DNA from: Bacillus sp. FSL H8-0547
Lineage (GTDB): Bacteria > Bacillota > Bacilli > Bacillales > Bacillaceae
Assembly: GCA_038002745.1 (NCBI GenBank)
Contig: JBBODD010000001.1
Coordinates: 1,984,001-2,048,000, forward strand
DNA length: 64,000 nt
Direction: 5' to 3'
This document shows positions 1 through 10,087 of the stretch, in pieces. The translations under genes and the position numbers were made by a program. The first letter of the stretch is position 1. Each line of letters begins with the position of its first letter. The notes under the pieces are model-generated. The model was not told where the DNA came from, did not search any database, and worked only from the letters and a program-made list of their open reading frames with translations.

Positions 1-1319
1 ACATCGGCAACAATGAAAAGCTTCAGGTTGAGTTTGTATCAGCCAACCCGACAGGCACGCTTCACTTGGGCCACGCCCGCGGTGCAGCGGTCGGCGATTC
101 CCTGTGCAACATTCTTGATAAAGCAGGCTACGATGTTTCCCGCGAATATTACATCAACGATGCAGGCAATCAGATCAACAACCTCGCTCTGTCAGTTGAA
201 GCGCGCTACCTTCAGGCTCTCGGACAGGACGCAGCGATGCCTGAAGACGGCTACCACGGCAAGGACATCATTGACATCGGCAAAAAGCTTGCTGATGAAT
301 TCGGCGACCGGTTTGTGTCAGAAAGCAAAGAAGAACGCCTTGCGTTTTTCCGTGAGTACGGCCTGAAATTCGAAATGGATAAATTGAAGAAGGATCTGGA
401 TGCTTTCCGCGTGCCGTTTGACGTCTGGTATTCAGAAACATCTCTTTACCAAAACGGGAAAATTGACGATGCTCTTGCCGTTCTCCGCGAAAAGGGACAT
501 ATTTTCGAGGAAGACGGAGCGACATGGTTCCGTTCAACTGCTTACGGCGATGATAAAGACCGCGTGCTTATTAAAAACGACGGCTCTTACACGTACTTAA
601 CGCCGGATATCGCTTATCACAAAGATAAGCTTGACCGCGGTTTTACAAAGCTGATCAACATCTGGGGCGCTGACCACCACGGCTACATTCCGCGTATGAA
701 AGCGGCAATTGAAGCCCTAGGATACGAAAAAGACACGCTGGAAGTTGAAATCATTCAGCTCGTTCACTTATATAAAAACGGCGAAAAGATGAAAATGAGC
801 AAACGGACAGGCAAAGCTGTGACGATGCGCGATCTGATGGAAGAAGTAGGACTTGATGCTGTACGCTATTTCTTCGCGATGAGAAGCGCTGATACCCACA
901 TGGACTTTGACATGGACCTTGCAGCATCACAGTCAAACGAAAACCCGGTATTCTATGCCCAATATGCACATGCCCGCATCGAAAGCATGCTGCGCCAGGG
1001 GGCAGAGCAGGGACTTTCATACGAAGGTGTTCAGGACTTTAAAGATATAGCGTCTGAAAAAGAAGTCGAGCTTCTGAAAAAACTCGGCGAATTCCCGCAG
1101 GCAGTAGCAGAAGCAGCTGTAAAGCGGATCCCGCACAGAATCACAAACTACATTTATGATCTGTCTTCTGCGCTTCACAGCTTCTACAACGCAGAAAAAG
1201 TGCTTGACCCTGAAAACGAAGCGAAAAGCAAAGCGCGTCTCGCTTTAATGAGAGCAACACAAATTACATTGAAAAACTCGCTTACACTAATTGGAGTATC
1301 TGCTCCTGAAAAGATGTAA
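1..1319 (+). CDS. argS: Arginyl-tRNA synthetase, 5'-truncated by window edge
   Basis: Charges tRNA-Arg with arginine in the cytoplasm. The reading frame is open from base 3, so the gene begins upstream of the window; 438 codons are visible and B. subtilis ArgS has about 556 residues. The class I signature appears as HLGH in the context [14 protein letters not shown] (the first visible TTG lies inside this motif and is not a start), and the second signature as KMSKRTG. The C-terminal anticodon-binding helical domain is complete and ends in PEKM. A terminator follows within 10 bases. Identification is secure; only the N-terminal domain is missing. Confidence 0.97.
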   Translation, partial: IGNNEKLQVEFVSANPTGTLHLGHARGAAVGDSLCNILDKAGYDVSREYYINDAGNQINNLALSVEARYLQALGQDAAMPEDGYHGKDIIDIGKKLADEFGDRFVSESKEERLAFFREYGLKFEMDKLKKDLDAFRVPFDVWYSETSLYQNGKIDDALAVLREKGHIFEEDGATWFRSTAYGDDKDRVLIKNDGSYTYLTPDIAYHKDKLDRGFTKLINIWGADHHGYIPRMKAAIEALGYEKDTLEVEIIQLVHLYKNGEKMKMSKRTGKAVTMRDLMEEVGLDAVRYFFAMRSADTHMDFDMDLAASQSNENPVFYAQYAHARIESMLRQGAEQGLSYEGVQDFKDIASEKEVELLKKLGEFPQAVAEAAVKRIPHRITNYIYDLSSALHSFYNAEKVLDPENEAKSKARLALMRATQITLKNSLTLIGVSAPEKM

Positions 1320-1328
1320 GGAAGAAAG

Positions 1329-1354
1329 AACGGCTGATGGCCGTTCTTTTTTTT
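1329..1354 (+). terminator. Intrinsic terminator of argS
   Basis: AACGGC and GCCGTT form a 6-bp stem around a 5-base loop, followed by C and eight Ts. It lies just after the argS stop codon. Confidence 0.88.
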
Positions 1355-1364
1355 GTAGGAAATG

Positions 1365-1682
1365 GCAGGAATCGTATGTTAAAAACGGCCGGCGCCAGGA
1401 AATAGCATAAGTAAAAGGCAGAATCGTACGTTATAAGTGACTTGCGCCAGGAAGATAGCATAAGAGCACAGGAGAATCGTACGTTATAAGTGGCTAACGC
1501 ACGGAAGATAGCATAAGAAAACAGGAGAATCGTACGTTATAAGTGGCTGTCGCACGGAAGATAGCATAAGAAAACAGGAGAATCGTACGTTATAAGTGGC
1601 TGTCGCATGGAAGATAGCATAAGAAAACAGGAGAAACGTACGTTAAAAATGGCTGGTACCGAAAAGATAGCATACAAAAACA
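1365..1682. repeat. Tandem array, six copies of a 53-bp unit
   Basis: Six head-to-tail units of 53 bp start near 1365, 1418, 1471, 1524, 1577 and 1630. The core contains ATCGTACGTTATAAGTGGC and GGAAGATAGCATAAG. The middle three copies are almost identical and the outer ones diverge. The unit length is not a multiple of three and there are stops in the frames, so it is not coding. There is no unique spacer, so it is not CRISPR. It fills most of the gap between the argS terminator and the next gene. Confidence 0.93.
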
Positions 1683-1793
1683 GCAAAGACCTCAAATTCA
1701 GTACCATCCACCCATAAAATTTCCTTAAAAAGGGTTTAATCGGTATGAGGGTGAGGTATGAAATCAACAGAATACATAAAGGAGGTCATGAAG

Positions 1794-2189
1794 ATGGGAT
1801 GTCTTTCTTCCATGATGAAAATTCCGGGCACAATCCTTGTCCTGTTTCTTGGGTGGGTTGCAGTGGACGGCTTGTTTAAAAATCTTTCGGCGGGAGCAAT
1901 GGGGTATGCGGCAGCAAGCATGGTTTTCCTTGCGGTGTTTGCTGGGATTCTGTACATGATGTGGGGGAAAAACCGACATAGAGTCAGATCCAGAGTGGGG
2001 GATTATATGATGATGGTCCTGATGCCGCTCGGTACTTTCCTTGCGGGGTATGGAGCTTATGAAGGATTTAAGGAAGGTGAATATTTTCTGTCAATAGTCG
2101 CTGCTTTTTTCAGTATTGTTTTAGCCTTCCTGTCATGGGCTTCATTCTTAGCATTATTTGATAACGAAACAGAGGATCAGGGGGCTTAA
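1794..2189 (+). CDS. Small integral membrane protein, unknown function
   Basis: I do not recognise this gene. The 131-residue product starts MGCLSSMMKIPGTILVLF and has about four hydrophobic segments (residues about 8-25, 30-55, 70-90 and 95-120), with a basic loop (KNRHRVRSRVGD) between the second and third and an acidic C-terminus. The start at 1794 was chosen because AAAGGAGG at 1778-1785 sits 8 bases before it; ATGs at 1758 and 1788 are in frame but less well placed. It lies between the argS-side repeat array and the convergent uvsE gene. No domain supports a function. Confidence 0.7.
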   Translation: MGCLSSMMKIPGTILVLFLGWVAVDGLFKNLSAGAMGYAAASMVFLAVFAGILYMMWGKNRHRVRSRVGDYMMMVLMPLGTFLAGYGAYEGFKEGEYFLSIVAAFFSIVLAFLSWASFLALFDNETEDQGA

Positions 2190-2200
2190 GCCAACTGATC

Positions 2201-3157
2201 CTACCACACAACAGATCCTCCGCTGATCCGCTTTACACCCCGGATTGCGGAAATCTCCTCTACAAGCTTCAATACGGCACGGTCCTTCTGTTTCGCTTCA
2301 ATCATAAAATCACTGTCCAAATCCATCTCTTTCAGCTTTTTCAAAAGAGGCATAATAAAATCCAGATCCACATAATCGGCATGGGCTCTGAGTTCCTTCT
2401 CTGATTTTGGGGAGGATATATGGATTTTCGGCTTTTTCCCGGTGCCGTCCCACGTCCGGGCAAACCTGATCAGCAGCTTCTCAAGATCATCCTCATCTGT
2501 TTTATTGGCAAAGCAGTGATGATAATCAAACATGAGCGGGATGTTTTCCTTCTCGCAGATTGCCAGTGTTTCGGATGTTGTATACGTTTTATCATCATTT
2601 TCAAGGGTCATCCGTGCTTTAATTTCAGCCGGAAGCTTTTTTATATTGCGGTGGAAGCGTTCTGTCGCCGTTTCTTTGTTCCCGTATGCCCCGCCGACAT
2701 GAATGTTGATAAACCCTTCATCTTCAAGCCCCATTCCTTTCAGCAGGTCATAGTGATACTGCATATCAGCTACGGTATTTTCTGTAATATGGGGCTTATC
2801 GCTCGTGAACAAAGTGAACTGATTTGGATGAAAGCTCACCCGGAGCCTGTTTTTTTTCACTAAGCTGCCGATTTCCCGCAGAAGACCGCCAAACGGCGTC
2901 AGAAAATCCCACTTTACTTCAGGGTGGGTAGCAAGGGGAATGAGAGAAGATGAGAAACGGTAGAGCGGAATTTCATGGGCCACGCTGTAATGCAGAATGC
3001 GCAGCGTATGCTCAAGATTCTGCTTTGCAACAGTGTGAAGCGCTTGTTCGGCTTCTTCACGGTCAAGCTTGGAATAGCGGGCAAAAGTCATCGTTTTTGC
3101 AGGAGAACAGTCCCACAAGTTGAGAGCATTTGATACATAGCCGAACCGGATCTCCAT
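2201..3157 (-). CDS. uvsE: UV damage endonuclease UvsE (UvdE family)
   Basis: Cuts DNA 5' to UV photoproducts as the first step of alternative excision repair. The 318-residue protein starts [16 protein letters not shown] and has the TIM-barrel, metal-binding pattern of the family: the SFHPNQFTL segment, [22 protein letters not shown] and MFDYHHCF, which supply the His, Glu and Asp ligands. Its length and position match B. subtilis YwjD. The ribosome-binding site AAAGGAG precedes the ATG by 6 bases. It lies 16 bases downstream of clsB on the same strand, so the two are probably cotranscribed. Confidence 0.95.
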   Translation of the reverse strand: MEIRFGYVSNALNLWDCSPAKTMTFARYSKLDREEAEQALHTVAKQNLEHTLRILHYSVAHEIPLYRFSSSLIPLATHPEVKWDFLTPFGGLLREIGSLVKKNRLRVSFHPNQFTLFTSDKPHITENTVADMQYHYDLLKGMGLEDEGFINIHVGGAYGNKETATERFHRNIKKLPAEIKARMTLENDDKTYTTSETLAICEKENIPLMFDYHHCFANKTDEDDLEKLLIRFARTWDGTGKKPKIHISSPKSEKELRAHADYVDLDFIMPLLKKLKEMDLDSDFMIEAKQKDRAVLKLVEEISAIRGVKRISGGSVVW

Positions 3158-3173
3158 GATATTCTCCTTTCGT

Positions 3174-4376
3174 TCATAAGAAATAAGATACGATGGAAGC
3201 GGTCTTCTCCATCACCCTCTGACGGAAAGATCTGCTGTTATAGTGGTCGAGGGTAAGCTTAGCTGAACTCTTCATATCTTTTATAACCGAGAGTTTCAGC
3301 TGTGAAATAAACGCTTCGTCATAAATCAGGCAGTTGAATTCATCATTTAAGAACAGGCTGCGCTTATCAAAATTGGCTGTCCCGATATCACAGAAGACGT
3401 CATCAACGACAATGACTTTCGCATGATAAAATCCATAATAATATTGATATATGTCACAGCCTGCCTTCAGAAGAGGACCGAAATAAGGGAAAGACGCCTC
3501 TTTCACAAGCGGATGATCCGCCTTCATCGGCACCATGATTTTGACTGAAACTCCCCGGTTCCTTGCGTTCAAAAGCGCTTTCATCAGTTTCTTTCCGGGA
3601 ATGAAATAAGGAGAACAAATCAGAAGCTCCGTTTTTGCTTCTTTAACGAACGTGAGAAAATTCTTCTCAAGATCTTTGCCGGGAGTTGTAAGAAACCTGT
3701 GGCTGAATTTGCCTTGAGACAGGGAAGGAAAAAGCCCGGTTTCTTCTTCAGAATGCTCATCAGACGCAGCGTTCCAGTCTGTCAGAAACTGCCGCTGCAA
3801 ATCCTGTACACCTTCCCCTGTAACACGCAGGTGATAATCTCTCCAGAAGCCAAACTTTGGATCTTTGCCAAGGTATTCTTTTCCGATATTAAACCCGCCT
3901 GTGTAGCCCGTCCTGCCGTCAATGACAGTAATTTTTCTGTGATTTCTTGTCTGTGAGCTGTAAAAAAAGAACGGCCATTTCGGTTTATGGGCAAAAGCAA
4001 AGGAAATGCCGCTTTCTTTCAGCTGTTGGATTTTCTTTTTTTCAAGCTTATGGCTGCCGACATAGTCAGCGAGCAGCCGCACGCTGATTCCCTGCTTCGC
4101 TTTTTTCTGCAGGAGAGAAAGAAAGGACTCGCTGTCGGCATCATTTTTTATAATATAAAATAACACATGAACGGAATGGGTGCTATTTTCAATATCTTCA
4201 AACAGCCGTTCATAAAAGTGCTGGCCTACAGTGAACAGCTCCAAATCACTTTTTCTTGGAGGAAAGCCAGTTGCTGCAGCCGTTTTTATGTGCTGTCTGC
4301 GACCAAAATAAAAGTCCATAGAGAGAAAGACAGCAAAAATAATCATAACCGCTGTGATAAAAAGAATGCCGTTCAT
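3174..4376 (-). CDS. clsB: Cardiolipin synthase-like phospholipase D protein (YwjE/ClsB)
   Basis: Joins phosphatidylglycerol molecules to make cardiolipin in the membrane. The 400-residue protein has an N-terminal membrane anchor (about residues 2-20) and two phospholipase D HKD motifs, [16 protein letters not shown] and [20 protein letters not shown]. It is shorter than the main cardiolipin synthase, having one anchor instead of two, as in B. subtilis YwjE. GGAGGG lies 6 bases before the ATG. It is divergent from fadF and is followed by uvsE. Cardiolipin synthase activity is inferred from the family; other phosphatidyl transfer is possible. Confidence 0.9.
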   Translation of the reverse strand: MNGILFITAVMIIFAVFLSMDFYFGRRQHIKTAAATGFPPRKSDLELFTVGQHFYERLFEDIENSTHSVHVLFYIIKNDADSESFLSLLQKKAKQGISVRLLADYVGSHKLEKKKIQQLKESGISFAFAHKPKWPFFFYSSQTRNHRKITVIDGRTGYTGGFNIGKEYLGKDPKFGFWRDYHLRVTGEGVQDLQRQFLTDWNAASDEHSEEETGLFPSLSQGKFSHRFLTTPGKDLEKNFLTFVKEAKTELLICSPYFIPGKKLMKALLNARNRGVSVKIMVPMKADHPLVKEASFPYFGPLLKAGCDIYQYYYGFYHAKVIVVDDVFCDIGTANFDKRSLFLNDEFNCLIYDEAFISQLKLSVIKDMKSSAKLTLDHYNSRSFRQRVMEKTASIVSYFL

Positions 4377-4458
4377 TCTAAACCCTCCATGAATTCATCT
4401 ATCTTTTATCTTTTACGTCCGGATGAAAAATTATCAGGGGAAGATTGAGTGAAAATCA

Positions 4459-4487
4459 TTGACTGAATGCTCATTCATTATTATCAT
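4459..4487 (+). promoter_or_regulatory. fadF promoter with overlapping FadR-like operator
   Basis: A sigma-A promoter reads TTGACT (4459-4464), 17-base spacer, TATCAT (4482-4487). TGACTGAATGCTCATTCA at 4460-4477 matches the B. subtilis FadR box (TGAATGA-N4-TCATTCA) with one mismatch and covers the -35 element and the start of the spacer. A repressor bound here would block RNA polymerase. In B. subtilis fadF is a FadR target relieved by long-chain acyl-CoA; transfer of that control to this organism is inferred. Confidence 0.75.
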
Positions 4488-4582
4488 GTAAATATAGGTT
4501 GAATTCTGAAAATTAAATGGATTTAAAGTATTTAAAATCATGGGGAAACGGGAAATTTCATCACAGAAACGGGGGAGAGACA

Positions 4583-6694
4583 GTGGACGCACTGCTATGG
4601 GTCAACTTTTTGGCATTCATACTTGTAACCGCTTACGGAGTCAGTTTGTTTGTATACCTGATCCGTTCACGCATGGCTTATATCAAGCTCGGACGTAAAC
4701 AGGAGTTTGATCAGCGATTAAATGAGCGGCTGAAAAACATTATGGTGAATGTTTTCGGCCAGAAAAAGCTTTTAAAGGACAAAAAGAGCGGAATCATGCA
4801 CGTCATGTTCTTTTACGGATTTATCCTTGTCCAGTTTGGGGCGCTTGATTTTATTATTAAAGGGTTAATTCCGGATGCTCACCTGCCGCTTGGGCCGCTG
4901 TATCCAGGTTTTACATTCTTCCAGGAAATCGTCACGCTGATGATTCTTGTTGCGGTTGTCTGGGCTTTTCACCGCAGATACATAGAAAAGCTCGTTCGCC
5001 TCAAAAAGAATTTTAAAGCCGGTCTTGTTCTGATTTTCATCGGCGGGCTGATGCTTTCTGTTCTTCTTGGAAACGGAATGAACCTCATCTGGCACAATCA
5101 CGAGCTGACGTGGACAGAACCGATCGCTTCAAGCTTTGCTTATCTGCTGAGCTTTGTCGGTGAAACGGGAGCTGCCGTCATCTTTTACATTTCATGGTGG
5201 GTTCATTTATTGATCCTATTAACATTCCTTGTCTATGTGCCGCAGTCAAAACACGCACATTTGCTTGCAGGCCCGGCCAACGTCTATTTCGGTCGCCTTT
5301 CGAACCCTGGAAAGCTAGAGAAAATTGACTTTGAAGATGAGAGTCAGGAGACGTTCGGGGTAGGTAAAATTGAAGATTTCAAACAGACGCAGCTGATTGA
5401 CTTATATGCCTGCGTGGAGTGCGGACGCTGTACGAATATGTGTCCTGCAACTGGTACAGGCAAAATGCTGTCGCCGATGGACCTGATCTTAAGGCTTCGC
5501 GACCATTTAACGGAAAAAGGGGCTGCCGTCACATCGATGTCCCCGTGGGTTCCTGCCTATGCGTTTGCAGATACGAAAGGAAACCAGCTTGCTGCGATGG
5601 CCCAGGGACAGGGTTCACAGGAAGCTGCAGCATCACTTGCCTATAACCCGAGCCTGATCGGCGAAATCATCACAGAAGAGGAAATCTGGGCATGTACAAC
5701 GTGCCGCAACTGTGAGGATCAGTGTCCGGTAATGAATGAGCACGTCGATAAAATTATTGATATGCGCCGTTATCTCGTTCTTACAGAAGGAAAAATGGAC
5801 GCAGATGCCCAGCGCGCCATGACGAACATTGAGCGCCAGGGAAATCCGTGGGGCCTTAACCGCAAAGAGCGTGAAGACTGGCGCGAGGCGCGCGAAGATG
5901 TTCATGTTCCGACGGTGAAAGAAATGAACAAGGCAGGCGAAGAGTTTGAGTACCTGTTCTGGGTCGGCTCTATGGGATCTTATGACAACCGAAGCCAAAA
6001 GATCGCCCTTTCGTTTGCAAAGCTTCTGAACGAAGCGGGAGTGAAGTTTGCCATTCTCGGCAACAAGGAAAAGAACTCGGGAGACACGCCTCGCCGTCTT
6101 GGAAATGAATTTTTGTTCCAGGAGCTTGCGACGAAAAACATTGATGAATTCCAGAAAAATGAGATCAAAAAGATTGTCACAATTGATCCGCATGCTTATA
6201 ACATTTTCAAAAATGAATATCCTGACTTTGGGCTTGAAGCAGAGGTATACCATCATACAGAGCTGCTTGCAGCGCTTGTTAAGGAAGGAAGGCTTGTTCC
6301 AAAGCATGAAGTGAAGGAAACGATTACGTTCCACGATTCCTGTTACCTTGGCCGCTACAACGAAGTGTATGAGCCGCCTCGCGAAATCTTGAAAGCCATT
6401 CCGGGCGTGAAGCTTGTCGAGATGAACAGGAACCGCGAAACAGGCATGTGCTGCGGTGCCGGTGGAGGTCTGATGTGGATGGAAGAGGATGCCGGTTCGC
6501 GTGTTAACGTGGCGAGAACGAACCAGGCGCTTGAAGTGAATCCGACGGTCATCAGTTCAGGATGTCCTTACTGCCTGACCATGCTAAGCGACGGCACGAA
6601 GGCAAAAGAAGTAGAAGAAACAGTCAGCACGTATGATGTGGCAGAGCTGCTTGAAAAAGCAGTGATTGGTGAAGGAAAAGAAAGTGCCGCTTAA
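4583..6694 (+). CDS. fadF: Membrane iron-sulfur oxidoreductase FadF (YwjF)
   Basis: Likely passes electrons from acyl-CoA dehydrogenases and ETF to the membrane quinone pool. The N-terminal third has several transmembrane segments (about residues 5-240). Two 4Fe-4S clusters follow, CVECGRCTNMCPATG and CTTCRNCEDQCPV, then two CCG-type cysteine domains (SCYLGRYNEVY and GMCCGAGGG). GTG at 4583 is chosen because GGGGGAGA lies 5-12 bases before it and the resulting 703 residues match the B. subtilis protein; an ATG at 4517 has no good ribosome site. A FadR-like box lies upstream. The electron-transfer role is from family knowledge. Confidence 0.92.
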   Translation: MDALLWVNFLAFILVTAYGVSLFVYLIRSRMAYIKLGRKQEFDQRLNERLKNIMVNVFGQKKLLKDKKSGIMHVMFFYGFILVQFGALDFIIKGLIPDAHLPLGPLYPGFTFFQEIVTLMILVAVVWAFHRRYIEKLVRLKKNFKAGLVLIFIGGLMLSVLLGNGMNLIWHNHELTWTEPIASSFAYLLSFVGETGAAVIFYISWWVHLLILLTFLVYVPQSKHAHLLAGPANVYFGRLSNPGKLEKIDFEDESQETFGVGKIEDFKQTQLIDLYACVECGRCTNMCPATGTGKMLSPMDLILRLRDHLTEKGAAVTSMSPWVPAYAFADTKGNQLAAMAQGQGSQEAAASLAYNPSLIGEIITEEEIWACTTCRNCEDQCPVMNEHVDKIIDMRRYLVLTEGKMDADAQRAMTNIERQGNPWGLNRKEREDWREAREDVHVPTVKEMNKAGEEFEYLFWVGSMGSYDNRSQKIALSFAKLLNEAGVKFAILGNKEKNSGDTPRRLGNEFLFQELATKNIDEFQKNEIKKIVTIDPHAYNIFKNEYPDFGLEAEVYHHTELLAALVKEGRLVPKHEVKETITFHDSCYLGRYNEVYEPPREILKAIPGVKLVEMNRNRETGMCCGAGGGLMWMEEDAGSRVNVARTNQALEVNPTVISSGCPYCLTMLSDGTKAKEVEETVSTYDVAELLEKAVIGEGKESAA

Positions 6695-6721
6695 AGTGTG
6701 AACAGCCAATAGTCTGAATAG

Positions 6722-6750
6722 GAAGGTGAGACGGATTTCGTTTCACCTTC
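6722..6750 (+). terminator. Hairpin after fadF, weak terminator
   Basis: GAAGGTGA (6722-6729) pairs with TCACCTTC (6743-6750). No real T tract follows, so it may be a weak or partial terminator, or an mRNA end stabiliser. Confidence 0.45.
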
Positions 6751-6766
6751 TTGGCTGGACGCATAC

Positions 6767-6780
6767 TGAGCGAGCGTTCA
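6767..6780. promoter_or_regulatory. Palindrome upstream of thiolase, possible TetR-family operator
   Basis: TGAGCGAGCGTTCA is an imperfect inverted repeat of the form TGA-CG-N2-CG-TCA, 62 bases before the thiolase start codon. It shares the TGA...TCA ends with the FadR-like box at 4460. It could be the binding site of the TetR regulator encoded at 11255 or of FadR. This is inference from symmetry and position only. Confidence 0.4.
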
Positions 6781-6842
6781 ATCGACAGTTTTGTAACCGC
6801 TTTCTATAGGGTTTTTATAAAAATACGGAGGGATGATGAACG

Positions 6843-8021
6843 ATGAACCGGACAGTCATTGTAAGCGGAGTGCGCACACCTTTTGGGAAATTTGGCGGAG
6901 GGCTCAGCACGCTGACAGCATCGCAGCTTGGCGGCATCGCCATTAAAGAAGCGTTAGAGCGTGCAGGCGTGAAAGCAGAGGAAGTAGATGAAGTCATCAT
7001 GGGTTCTGTTCTGCAGGGCGGACAGGGGCAGATTCCTTCCCGCCAGGCAGCAAGACACGCCGGCATGCCATGGGAAGTTAAAACCGAAACAATTAATAAA
7101 GTATGTGCTTCCGGTCTTCGAAGCGTGACGCTAGCAGACCAGATTATCCGTGCAGGCGACGAGGAAGTCATTGTTGCAGGCGGAATGGAGTCGATGAGCA
7201 ATGCGCCGTACATGATGCCAAAAGCAAGATGGGGCCTTCGCATGGGAGATGCAAAGGTTCAGGACATGATGGTTCATGACGGACTGACGTGCACATTTAC
7301 AGGCGTGCATATGGGAACCTACGGAAATGAAACGGCATCGGAGCTTGAAATTTCAAGAGAAGCACAGGATGCATGGGCGCTCAGAAGCCATGAGCGGTCC
7401 GTCGCAGCCATTGAGTCAGGAAAACTGGGAGAAGAAATTGTTCCTGTCCCTGTACCGCAGAGAAAAGGAGATCCTATCATCGTTCAGCACGACGAAGCAC
7501 CAAGAAAAGATACTTCAATCGAAAGGCTTTCAAAGCTGTCTCCCGTTTTTAATCAGGCAGGGACGATTACAGCCGGCAATGCCCCTGGAGTGAATGACGG
7601 TGCAGGCGCCCTTGTTCTCATGAGCGAGGAACGTGCGCAAAAAGAAGGAAAGCAGCCTCTGGCAACAATCCTTGGCCACACGGCCATTGCGCTTGAAGCA
7701 AAGGATTTTCCAAAAACACCGGGTCTTGTCATTCTTGAACTTTTAAAGAAAACGGGCAGAAAGCTTGAAGAAATCGATCTGTTTGAAATTAACGAGGCCT
7801 TCTCGGCGGTTGCTCTTGCAAGCAATCAGCTGGCAGGTCTTGATCCTGAAAAAGTGAACGTAAACGGAGGAGCTGTTGCACTCGGCCATCCGATCGGGGC
7901 AAGCGGAGCGCGGATTATCATCACATTGATTCACGAGCTGAAACGGCGCGGCGGCGGCATCGGTATTGCAGCCATCTGCAGCGGCGGCGGCCAGGGCGAC
8001 GCGATTATGGTGGAAGTTTAA
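6843..8021 (+). CDS. Acetyl-CoA C-acetyltransferase (thiolase)
   Basis: Condenses two acetyl-CoA or, in catabolism, cleaves acetoacetyl-CoA and 3-ketoacyl-CoA. The 392 residues carry the thiolase landmarks: the nucleophilic Cys in [11 protein letters not shown], the histidine in [11 protein letters not shown] and the second Cys in CSGGGQGDA at the C-terminus. GGAGGG at 6827-6832 sits 10 bases before the ATG. It is first in a tight run with hbd and the acyl-CoA dehydrogenases, which points to a degradative role. Length and motifs are typical of AtoB/MmgA-type enzymes; chain-length preference cannot be read from the sequence. Confidence 0.93.
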   Translation: MNRTVIVSGVRTPFGKFGGGLSTLTASQLGGIAIKEALERAGVKAEEVDEVIMGSVLQGGQGQIPSRQAARHAGMPWEVKTETINKVCASGLRSVTLADQIIRAGDEEVIVAGGMESMSNAPYMMPKARWGLRMGDAKVQDMMVHDGLTCTFTGVHMGTYGNETASELEISREAQDAWALRSHERSVAAIESGKLGEEIVPVPVPQRKGDPIIVQHDEAPRKDTSIERLSKLSPVFNQAGTITAGNAPGVNDGAGALVLMSEERAQKEGKQPLATILGHTAIALEAKDFPKTPGLVILELLKKTGRKLEEIDLFEINEAFSAVALASNQLAGLDPEKVNVNGGAVALGHPIGASGARIIITLIHELKRRGGGIGIAAICSGGGQGDAIMVEV

Positions 8022-8038
8022 TAGCAGGGGGGATAATA

Positions 8039-8893
8039 ATGAGTATTCAAAACGTAATGGTAATTGGCGCAGGACAGATGGGATCAGGCATCGCACAGGT
8101 GTGCGCAATGGCAGGGTACAGCGTTTTAGTGAATGACCTGAAAGAGGAATTTGTTTTAAAGGGACTCGCATCAATTGAAAAAAACCTGCAGCGCCAGGTT
8201 GATAAGCAGAAGCTCACGGCAGATCAAAAGCAGGAGATATTAAGCAGGCTTTCTCCATCAACGGATCTTCAGGATGCAGCCGGGACGGACCTGGTCATTG
8301 AAGCAGCTGTTGAGAACATGGCGATCAAAACAGACATTTTTGCAAAGCTTGATAAAATCACGCCGGAAAGCACTATACTTGCCACAAACACTTCTTCCCT
8401 GCCGATCACGGAAATTGCGGCAGCAACAAACCGTCCGGAAAAAGTAATCGGCATGCACTTTATGAATCCTGTTCCTGTCATGAAGCTGGTTGAGATTATA
8501 CGGGGCCTTGCAACGGCAGATGACGTGTATCAGTCGATAGAAGACATGACAAAGACGCTGAATAAAATCCCCGTTGAGGTCAATGACTTTCCCGGATTTG
8601 TTTCAAACCGCATCCTGATGCCGATGATCAATGAAGCGATCTATACGCTGTATGAAGGGGTAGCAGAGAAGGAAGCAATTGATGAAGTGATGAAGCTTGG
8701 CATGAACCATCCGATGGGGCCGCTTACGCTTGCTGATTTTATCGGGCTTGATACATGCCTGTACATTATGGAAACGCTGCACGAGGGCTTTGGCGACGAT
8801 AAATACCGGCCGTGTCCGCTTCTCAGAAAATATGTAAAAGCAGGCTGGCTTGGACGCAAGACAGGCAGAGGGTTTTATTCATACGAAGGGTAA
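8039..8893 (+). CDS. hbd: 3-hydroxybutyryl-CoA dehydrogenase
   Basis: Oxidises 3-hydroxyacyl-CoA to 3-ketoacyl-CoA with NAD(P). The 284-residue protein starts with a Rossmann motif [14 protein letters not shown] and has the catalytic histidine in [16 protein letters not shown], then the all-helical C-terminal domain ([16 protein letters not shown]). It follows the thiolase by 17 bases with a strong GGGGGG ribosome site and precedes acyl-CoA dehydrogenase by 24 bases. It matches B. subtilis MmgB and clostridial Hbd in length. The operon setting supports short-chain beta-oxidation. Confidence 0.94.
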   Translation: MSIQNVMVIGAGQMGSGIAQVCAMAGYSVLVNDLKEEFVLKGLASIEKNLQRQVDKQKLTADQKQEILSRLSPSTDLQDAAGTDLVIEAAVENMAIKTDIFAKLDKITPESTILATNTSSLPITEIAAATNRPEKVIGMHFMNPVPVMKLVEIIRGLATADDVYQSIEDMTKTLNKIPVEVNDFPGFVSNRILMPMINEAIYTLYEGVAEKEAIDEVMKLGMNHPMGPLTLADFIGLDTCLYIMETLHEGFGDDKYRPCPLLRKYVKAGWLGRKTGRGFYSYEG

Positions 8894-8917
8894 TCGGACA
8901 TCACAGGGGGACGGGAT

Positions 8918-10057
8918 ATGAATATTCGCTTCACGGAAGAACAGGAAATGATGAGGAAAATGGTTCGGGATTTTGCCCAGGCTGAAATTGAACCGTTTGT
9001 CGAACGGATGGAAAAGGGAGAATTCCCCCGGGACATCCTCCGGAAAATGGGATCACTCGGCCTGATGGGTATCCCTGTGTCGGAGCAGTACGGAGGAGCG
9101 GGAATGGACTTTACGTCCTACATTATCGCCATTCATGAACTCTCAAAGGTCAGTGCGACAGTCGGGGTCATCCTGAGCGTTCATACATCGGTAGGAACAA
9201 ATCCAATCCTCTATTTCGGAACGGAAGAGCAGAAAAACAAGTACATTCCAAAGCTTGCAAGCGGCGAGTATCTTGGCGCATTCTGCCTGACCGAACCGGG
9301 ATCAGGATCTGATGCAGGCAGCCTGAAAACAAAAGCAGTCAAAAAAGACGGCACCTACATCCTGAACGGCTCAAAGGTGTTTATTACAAACGGCGGAGAA
9401 GCAGATACGTACATTGTTTTCGCTTCTACGAACGCTGAGGCGGGCATAAAAGGGATTTCTGCTTTTATCGTCGAGAAAAACACAAAAGGACTTGTCATCG
9501 GAAAAGACGAACATAAAATGGGTCTGTACGGTTCAAGAACGGTTCAGCTTTCGTTTGAAGATGCAGAAGTGCCTGCTGAAAATCTGCTTGGCGAAGAAGG
9601 CGAAGGCTTTAAAATCGCGATGGCCAACCTTGACGTCGGGCGCATCGGAATTGCTGCCCAGTCTCTCGGTATTGCCCAGGCAGCCCTAGAAAAATCGGTT
9701 GAATACGCAAAAGAGCGCGTCCAGTTTGGAAGGCCGATCTCATCCCAGCAGGGAATCGGCTTCAAGCTTGCCGACATGGCGACAGCCGTCGAAGCTTCAG
9801 AACTGCTGACCTACAGAGCGGCATTCATGAGGGAAAACGGCATGCCGTGCGGCAAAGAAGCCTCCATGGCAAAGCTTTTCGCCTCCAAAACGGCTATGGA
9901 AACAGCAACAGAGGCCATCCAGGTCTTCGGCGGCTACGGCTACACAAAGGACTACCCGGTCGAACGCTACTTCCGCGATGCCAAAGTGTGTGAAATCTAC
10001 GAAGGTACAAGCGAGATTCAAAGAATCGTCATCAGCAAGCATTTAACTAAGGGGTAA
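8918..10057 (+). CDS. acdA: Acyl-CoA dehydrogenase AcdA
   Basis: FAD-dependent dehydrogenation of acyl-CoA to 2-enoyl-CoA, delivering electrons to ETF. It has 379 residues, the same as B. subtilis AcdA. The FAD/substrate segment [11 protein letters not shown], the VFITNGG strand, and the catalytic glutamate in [12 protein letters not shown] are all present. It is about 60 percent identical by eye to the next gene, so the pair looks like an old duplication with different substrates. In B. subtilis acdA follows fadF directly; here thiolase and hbd lie between them. Confidence 0.93.
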   Translation: MNIRFTEEQEMMRKMVRDFAQAEIEPFVERMEKGEFPRDILRKMGSLGLMGIPVSEQYGGAGMDFTSYIIAIHELSKVSATVGVILSVHTSVGTNPILYFGTEEQKNKYIPKLASGEYLGAFCLTEPGSGSDAGSLKTKAVKKDGTYILNGSKVFITNGGEADTYIVFASTNAEAGIKGISAFIVEKNTKGLVIGKDEHKMGLYGSRTVQLSFEDAEVPAENLLGEEGEGFKIAMANLDVGRIGIAAQSLGIAQAALEKSVEYAKERVQFGRPISSQQGIGFKLADMATAVEASELLTYRAAFMRENGMPCGKEASMAKLFASKTAMETATEAIQVFGGYGYTKDYPVERYFRDAKVCEIYEGTSEIQRIVISKHLTKG

Positions 10058-10087
10058 ATAATAATAAGAACACGGGAGATGAACGCA

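Noticed and set aside
4517-4582. Upstream ATG of fadF
   Set aside because: There is no ribosome site there, and the GTG at 4583 has one and gives the expected N-terminus.
5633-6334. Long minus-strand frame of 233 codons
   Set aside because: It is the antisense shadow of fadF, which has clear iron-sulfur motifs; no ribosome site is present.
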